From F-183 sp036502165 (GTDB taxonomy: Bacteria; Acidobacteriota; Terriglobia; Bryobacterales; Bryobacteraceae), in assembly GCA_036502165.1 (NCBI GenBank), contig DASXZC010000254.1:1-9048 (forward strand): a DNA stretch of 9,048 nucleotides, in the 5' to 3' direction. Both the position numbers and the translations under genes were made by a program. Below the pieces are notes generated by a model. That model did no database searches. It was given only the letters and a program-made list of their open reading frames with translations, and had not been told where the DNA came from. Shown piece by piece: positions 5,658-9,048 of the stretch. Each line of letters starts with the position of its first letter. Within the stretch, counting starts at the first letter, position 1.

Positions 5658-7879
5658 TGAATCCATTTGAGGCGCGCGACATCTGGCCGCCCGGAACGGT
5701 TGTCGACCGCAAGTACGTGATCGACTCGACTCTCGGCCGTGGATCTTTCGGTACGGCATATCGTTGCCATCACCGTGTCTTGTCACGCACGTACGTCATC
5801 AAACGGCTGCACAGCCAGTTCGCCGAAGATACCAACTACGTTCAGAAGTTCATCCAGGAAGCCCGCGCCGTCGAGCGGCTGAAGGGCTGCCCGCAAATCG
5901 TCGAGATCTACGACATGACGCAGACTGAGGATGGACATCTCATTCTCGTCATGGAAAACATGGTTGGCGGCGATCTCGAAGCGCTGCTGCGCCGCACTGG
6001 TCAGCTCAAGCTCGAGGACGCCGTTTGGTATGCCCTCAAAATCGCCGAGGGACTCGCCGCGGCTCACGCCGCCGGCCTGGTCCATCGCGATGTGAAGCCC
6101 GAGAACGTGTTGCTCGGCGCGGATCCTCGAGACGCGAAGTTGACCGATTTCGGTATTGTCGCGGAGCGGGATGTATCATCTCCGACGTCGGTGCTGCGCG
6201 GCGGCTCGATCGGATACGCGGCTCCCGAGCAGTGGCATCTGGCAGGAAAATACCTCGATGGCCGCGCTGATTTGTATGCGCTCGGTGCGACGCTGTACCG
6301 GATGCTCGCGGCGCAAATGCCGTTCCCCGAGACCGAGATTGGCCAGTGGATCGAGCGCGTCCGCACGGGCCAGCCACCGCCCTTGCGGTCGATCCGGGCG
6401 GATGTTCCGGAAGCGCTCGACCGGCTTATTGCTGAATCACTCTCGACGGATCGCGATCTGCGGCCCGCCGCGGCGGGCGTGGTAATCGAACGGCTGAAAG
6501 CTCTACACCTTGCGGAAATGCCGATGCAGACGCGCAAAGCGACGGTCGAAGAACCGCCGCCGCCCCGGCGTAAGGCCGAGGATCTCGCGGCCCAATACGC
6601 CACGTCTCCGATTCCGATTCCGGCGTTCACGCCCCCGCCGCCTCCTGCTCCACCGCCCCAGGCATCACCGGCGCCTCGTCCGGTAACGCCGCCACCGCAA
6701 CAGCATCAACAGCCGTCGCCGGCGAGTCCGTCGGGGATCCAGCAGCAACCTCGATATCAGGCTCCGCCACCGCCTCAGCCGCAATACCAGCAGCCGCCTG
6801 CGAGCCCGGTGAATCCGCATCCTCTTACGCAGTATCAGGCTCCGCCGCCTTCGTATCAGCACGTGCCGCCGCCTCAGCAGCCGCAGTACCAGCAGCCGCC
6901 CGTATATCAACAACCGCCGGTTTATCAGCCGCCTTCTTATTCGCAGATGCCGGCGTATCCGTCGCAAATGCAAATGCCTCCACCGCCGGTGGCGCAGCCT
7001 CGGAAGAGTAAGGCGTGGATTTGGATTGTGGCGCTCGCTGTCGTAGGGTTGCTCAGCGCCGGCGGATGGTGGGTCTCGATCCACCGGCCACCGAAGAAGA
7101 ATCCAAAGGATGGCTTGACCTACGTGTGGATTCCACCCGGGAAGTTCGCCATGGGCTGTGACGATGCGGATTGCCGCGCCGATGAAAAGCCGCAACACTC
7201 AGTTACGATCACGAAGGGGTTTTACCTGGGCGAGACCGAAGTCACCGTCGGAGCATTTAAGGATTACGCCGCCGCCACTGGCACGCCGATGCCGGCGGAG
7301 ACCTTCTGGCAGAACCGGCCGATGAATGAAGGTTGGAAGTCGACCAACAGTCCGATGGTCGAGGTGAGCTGGTCAGGCGCACAACAGTACTGCGAATGGG
7401 CCGGCGGCCGTTTGCCGACCGAAGCGGAATGGGAATACGCGGCGCGCGGAGGCACGACTGGTCCGCACTACGGCGAGCTGTCGAGGATCGCCTGGTATGC
7501 CGACAATTCCGGCAACACGCCGATTGATTCGCTCGCGATCCTCAACACGGATGCGGCCAACTACGAAAACCGGATCATGATGAACGGCGACAACTTCCAT
7601 CCCGTCGGATTGAAGGCCGCCAATGAATACGGACTCCGCGACGTGATCGGCAACGTCTGGGAATGGGTCGCCGATTTTTACGACGACAAATATTATTCCG
7701 CCTCGGCGCCTGAAGATCCCAAGGGTCCGGGCGCGGGCGCCATGCACATCGGACGCGGCGGATCGTACTTCATGCATCCGAAGCGAGCGACGGTCACAGC
7801 GCGTTCTCCTCAGAAGGCGGACTATCACAACGCCGGCTTCGGATTCCGTTGCGCCTGGGATTCGGATCTCTTCAACTAG
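5657..7879 (+). CDS. Transmembrane Ser/Thr protein kinase with external FGE/SUMF1-like domain
   Basis: This 740-residue eukaryotic-type kinase should phosphorylate Ser/Thr of cytoplasmic targets in response to something bound outside the membrane. Seen in order: the kinase domain (about 20-281) with LGRGSFGTAY (P-loop), K49 in VIKRL, E68, HRDVKPEN (143-150, an RD kinase), DFG (164-166) and APEQW (189-193), all intact; a Pro/Gln/Tyr linker (about 298-448); one membrane span (about 452-469, WIWIVALAVVGLLSAGG); and an FGE-sulfatase/SUMF1 fold (about 484-735) with MGC (499-501), GFYLGETEVT, GRLPTEAEWEYAARGG, GNVWEWVADFY, GRGGSYF and GFGFRCA. The GRGGSYF region lacks the two catalytic cysteines of true formylglycine-generating enzymes, so the domain is more likely a ligand-binding sensor. 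I prefer the ATG at 5657; an ATG at 5594 with AGGTG 7 bases upstream is the alternative. Confidence 0.93.
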   Translation: MNPFEARDIWPPGTVVDRKYVIDSTLGRGSFGTAYRCHHRVLSRTYVIKRLHSQFAEDTNYVQKFIQEARAVERLKGCPQIVEIYDMTQTEDGHLILVMENMVGGDLEALLRRTGQLKLEDAVWYALKIAEGLAAAHAAGLVHRDVKPENVLLGADPRDAKLTDFGIVAERDVSSPTSVLRGGSIGYAAPEQWHLAGKYLDGRADLYALGATLYRMLAAQMPFPETEIGQWIERVRTGQPPPLRSIRADVPEALDRLIAESLSTDRDLRPAAAGVVIERLKALHLAEMPMQTRKATVEEPPPPRRKAEDLAAQYATSPIPIPAFTPPPPPAPPPQASPAPRPVTPPPQQHQQPSPASPSGIQQQPRYQAPPPPQPQYQQPPASPVNPHPLTQYQAPPPSYQHVPPPQQPQYQQPPVYQQPPVYQPPSYSQMPAYPSQMQMPPPPVAQPRKSKAWIWIVALAVVGLLSAGGWWVSIHRPPKKNPKDGLTYVWIPPGKFAMGCDDADCRADEKPQHSVTITKGFYLGETEVTVGAFKDYAAATGTPMPAETFWQNRPMNEGWKSTNSPMVEVSWSGAQQYCEWAGGRLPTEAEWEYAARGGTTGPHYGELSRIAWYADNSGNTPIDSLAILNTDAANYENRIMMNGDNFHPVGLKAANEYGLRDVIGNVWEWVADFYDDKYYSASAPEDPKGPGAGAMHIGRGGSYFMHPKRATVTARSPQKADYHNAGFGFRCAWDSDLFN
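6782..6940 (+). repeat. Tandem Gln-Pro-Tyr repeats in the kinase linker
   Basis: The linker encodes repeated units of the type QYQQPP, VYQQPP, VYQPP and QYQAPPP (residues about 376-428), seen in the DNA as recurring TATCAGC/CAGCAGCCGCC blocks. The whole 298-448 region is Pro/Gln-rich and probably unstructured, spacing the kinase domain from the membrane on the cytoplasmic side. Such repeats are prone to length variation between strains. Confidence 0.75.
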
Positions 7880-7907
7880 CGTCCGCCTGACGCGATATCT
7901 TAAAGGA

Positions 7908-8276
7908 ATGAGAATCCGCATTATCTTCTTGGTCACCCTGTTGTTGTGGGGTTCCGCGGCGTTCGCGGTCGAAATGACCCGGATCCAGGTCGTCGTCAAG
8001 AACCTCGACGGAAAACCGATCGAACATGCGAGCGTGATCCTCAAATTCGTCGAAGGCAAATCGAAGATCGGCAAGAAAATCATGACCACCTGGGAGGCTC
8101 GGACCAATCAGGAAGGCGTGCTGAAGGTTCCCTCGATGCCGCAGGGTTCGATCCAAGTACAGGTGATCGCCAAGGGATATCAGACGTTCGGTCAAATCAT
8201 CAAGGTTGAGGAAGCGGACAAGACGATCGAGATCAAATTGAATCCGCCGCAGCAGCAGTACTCCTCGCATCAATGA
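7908..8276 (+). CDS. Small secreted carboxypeptidase-regulatory-like domain protein
   Basis: This 122-residue protein begins with a clear signal peptide (RIR head, hydrophobic IIFLVTLLLWG core, cleavage probably after AAFA at residue 19). The mature part resembles a single carboxypeptidase-regulatory-like/CNA-B beta-sandwich: VVVKNLDGKPIEHASV, then TNQEGVLKVPSMPQG and VQVIAKGYQTFGQ, the common order of a ligand-free structural domain. It ends with a Pro/Gln tail (NPPQQQYSSHQ). The ATG is preceded by AAAGGA with almost no spacer; the signal peptide supports this start. It lies 28 bases after the kinase gene with no terminator between them, so the two are likely co-transcribed. It acts outside the inner membrane and could interact with the external domain of the kinase, but that is inference from position only. 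Confidence 0.8.
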   Translation: MRIRIIFLVTLLLWGSAAFAVEMTRIQVVVKNLDGKPIEHASVILKFVEGKSKIGKKIMTTWEARTNQEGVLKVPSMPQGSIQVQVIAKGYQTFGQIIKVEEADKTIEIKLNPPQQQYSSHQ

Positions 8277-8287
8277 GCGTCGCGGGC

Positions 8288-8341
8288 ATTTGACGGTATA
8301 CTAACAACCCGGAGGCCGGAGTTCCGCCGGTCTCGTCAAAT
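8288..8341. repeat. Inverted repeat enclosing a GC-rich hairpin upstream of the DinB-family gene
   Basis: ATTTGACG (8288-8295) and CGTCAAAT (8334-8341) are a perfect 8-bp inverted repeat. Between them lies a smaller GC-rich hairpin centred on CGGAGTTCCG with flanking GG/CC pairs. A TATACT (8297-8302) that could serve as a -10 element also lies inside, without a recognisable -35. There is no T-run on either strand, so a standard terminator is unlikely. It could be an operator, a structured leader or a factor-dependent end for the upstream unit. Confidence 0.5.
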
Positions 8342-8351
8342 ACTCGAAAAC

Positions 8352-8355
8352 GAGG
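8352..8355 (+). promoter_or_regulatory. Shine-Dalgarno deciding the GTG start of the DinB-family gene
   Basis: GAGG lies 7 bases before the GTG at 8363, a good spacing, and the signal peptide begins right at that codon. The GAGG partly overlaps the right arm of a small CTCG-AAAA-CGAG hairpin (8343-8354). Confidence 0.55.
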
Positions 8356-8362
8356 CTTACCT

Positions 8363-8896
8363 GTGAAGTCCAACCTGTTCCTGATGGCGCTGCTCGTGGC
8401 AGCTCCGCTGGTGGCGCAGACCACTATCAAAGATGCATTGGCGAAGCACTGGAAAACGTCTGGGGAGTTCACCATCGCCGTTGCCAACACGATGCCGGAG
8501 GAGAGCTACAACTTCCGTCCGAATCCGGATGAGATGACGTTTGGCCAACTGATGGCGCATATCGGACTTGCCGACGTGGGTGCGTGCGCAGTCGCCAGCG
8601 GATTGCCGCGGCCGACGCTGCCGCCGAAGATCGCAGAGTGGAGCAAGGCCAGTTCGAAGGTGGACGTGTCGAAAGAGACCGCCGTGTCGTTTCTCAAAGA
8701 GACGTTCGAATTCTGCGACAAGGCCGTAGCCGCGATGACGCCCGAGAAGTTGGATACCGTCGTTGGCCCGGCGGCGCGGAACATGACCGGCTTCGAATGG
8801 TTGTTCGGGTACTTCACGCATACCGCGCATCACCGGGCGCAGGCTGAGGTGTATCTTCGCGTGAAAGGGATCAAGCCGCCGGACTACAAGTTCTAG
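8363..8896 (+). CDS. Exported DinB-fold (DinB_2-like) putative metal-binding protein
   Basis: This 177-residue protein has a signal peptide (KSN head, FLMALLVAAPLVA core, cleavage near AQ at 18-19) followed by a four-helix DinB/YfiT-like fold. Seen directly: helix-two histidine in GQLMAHIGLAD (H66) and the C-terminal HTAHHRAQAEVYLR (H153, H157), together the usual three-histidine metal site of the superfamily; also EEYN-like SYNFRPNPDEMTFGQL at 48-63, a common lead-in. Family members include DNA-damage-induced proteins of unknown activity and metal-dependent thiol transferases; the exported location here argues against a role with cytosolic thiols or DNA. GTG start with a well-spaced GAGG. 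Its stop overlaps that of the convergent permease gene. The fold is well supported; the activity is unknown. Confidence 0.87.
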   Translation: MKSNLFLMALLVAAPLVAQTTIKDALAKHWKTSGEFTIAVANTMPEESYNFRPNPDEMTFGQLMAHIGLADVGACAVASGLPRPTLPPKIAEWSKASSKVDVSKETAVSFLKETFEFCDKAVAAMTPEKLDTVVGPAARNMTGFEWLFGYFTHTAHHRAQAEVYLRVKGIKPPDYKF

Positions 8897-9048
8897 GTCC
8901 GCCGCAAGGCTTGGATCGGGTCGACGGAGGACGCGCGGATCGCCGGACCCAAGACCGCTGCGGTTGCCGCAACTGTGAGGATCGCCAGAGCCGCTGCGAG
9001 CTTCATGTACGGCAGCGGACCATCAGGCAAGAGCTCTTGCGTCTTTGC
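8893..9048 (-). CDS. C-terminus of an ABC-transporter permease (MacB/FtsX type), cut by window edge
   Basis: The last 51 residues are readable on the minus strand. They contain a hydrophobic segment (KLAAALAILTVAATAAVLGP) followed by AIRASSVDPIQALRRT and a TAG stop. This ending, a final membrane helix, then P-A-x-R-A-S-x-x-D-P-x-x-A-L-R, is characteristic of MacB/FtsX-type permeases, including the duplicated permeases common in Acidobacteriota. Such proteins couple ATP hydrolysis by a separate subunit to mechanical work across the inner membrane, often for efflux or lipoprotein handling. Which substrate and which subfamily cannot be told from this fragment. The stop codon overlaps the stop of the DinB-family gene on the other strand. 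Confidence 0.82.
   Translation of the reverse strand, partial: AKTQELLPDGPLPYMKLAAALAILTVAATAAVLGPAIRASSVDPIQALRRT

Noticed and set aside
5525..5773. Minus-strand frame across the divergent region
   Set aside because: It overlaps the start of the Ser/Thr kinase, has no recognisable features and would remove the only control region.
6665..7198. Minus-strand frame rich in Arg and Leu
   Set aside because: It is the mirror of the Pro/Gln repeat linker of the Ser/Thr kinase; its repetitive Arg/Leu composition comes from the repeats.
7373..8107. Minus-strand frame of 244 codons
   Set aside because: It is antisense to the FGE-like domain and the secreted protein, both of which have strong family features and signal-peptide support.
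7872..8273. Minus-strand frame covering the small secreted protein
   Set aside because: The plus-strand product has a clear signal peptide and a beta-sandwich pattern; the antisense product has neither.
8357..8833. Minus-strand frame opposite the DinB-fold gene
   Set aside because: The plus strand carries the conserved histidine triad and signal peptide, so this is a shadow.

Overview
The window is GC-rich bacterial DNA with tightly packed genes, several GTG or TTG starts and short intergenic gaps. The gene families suggest a soil-type Acidobacteriota bacterium, perhaps Bryobacterales/Solibacter-like. Pointers are a MacB/FtsX-type permease C-terminus of the kind abundant in that phylum, a Ser/Thr kinase fused to a sulfatase-modifying-factor (FGE) fold, and a soluble GAF histidine kinase paired with a NarL-type regulator. 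This placement is inference; no marker gene is present.

Region 1 (1-2771, minus strand) is a compact four-gene unit. In transcription order it holds a 72-residue single-span membrane protein, a GMC-type flavin oxidoreductase with a GTG start, an extended-SDR NAD(P) epimerase/dehydratase, and the first 24 codons of a membrane protein cut by the window edge. Junctions are 1 base, 3 bases and an ATGA overlap, so co-transcription is likely. The enzymes suggest oxidation or epimerisation of a sugar, alcohol or lipid-linked substrate near the membrane; the substrate cannot be read from the sequence.

Region 2 (2821-5504, minus strand) is a two-component pair: a cytoplasmic GAF histidine kinase with a TTG start, then a NarL/LuxR response regulator, closed by a strong intrinsic terminator. 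The kinase ATPase domain carries an in-frame stretch of about 30 codons that is palindromic, A+T-richer and rich in rare codons, at the loop just before the final GT...LP motif. It looks like a small inserted palindromic element and is the most unusual feature here.

Region 3 (5505-8276, plus strand) diverges from the two-component genes. It encodes a transmembrane Ser/Thr kinase (catalytic domain, Pro/Gln/Tyr linker, one membrane span, FGE-like external domain), followed 28 bases later by a small secreted protein with a carboxypeptidase-regulatory-like beta-sandwich. The start of the kinase gene lies in a small hairpin.

Region 4 (8277-9048) has an 86-base intergenic stretch with a perfect 8-bp inverted repeat around a GC-rich hairpin, then an exported DinB-fold protein. 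Its stop codon overlaps the stop codon of a convergent ABC-transporter permease that enters from the right edge.

I saw no tRNA, rRNA, CRISPR array, transposase or phage gene. Three signalling proteins (His kinase, response regulator, Ser/Thr kinase) share one divergent control region of about 150 bases, so a joint signalling role is possible but unproven.
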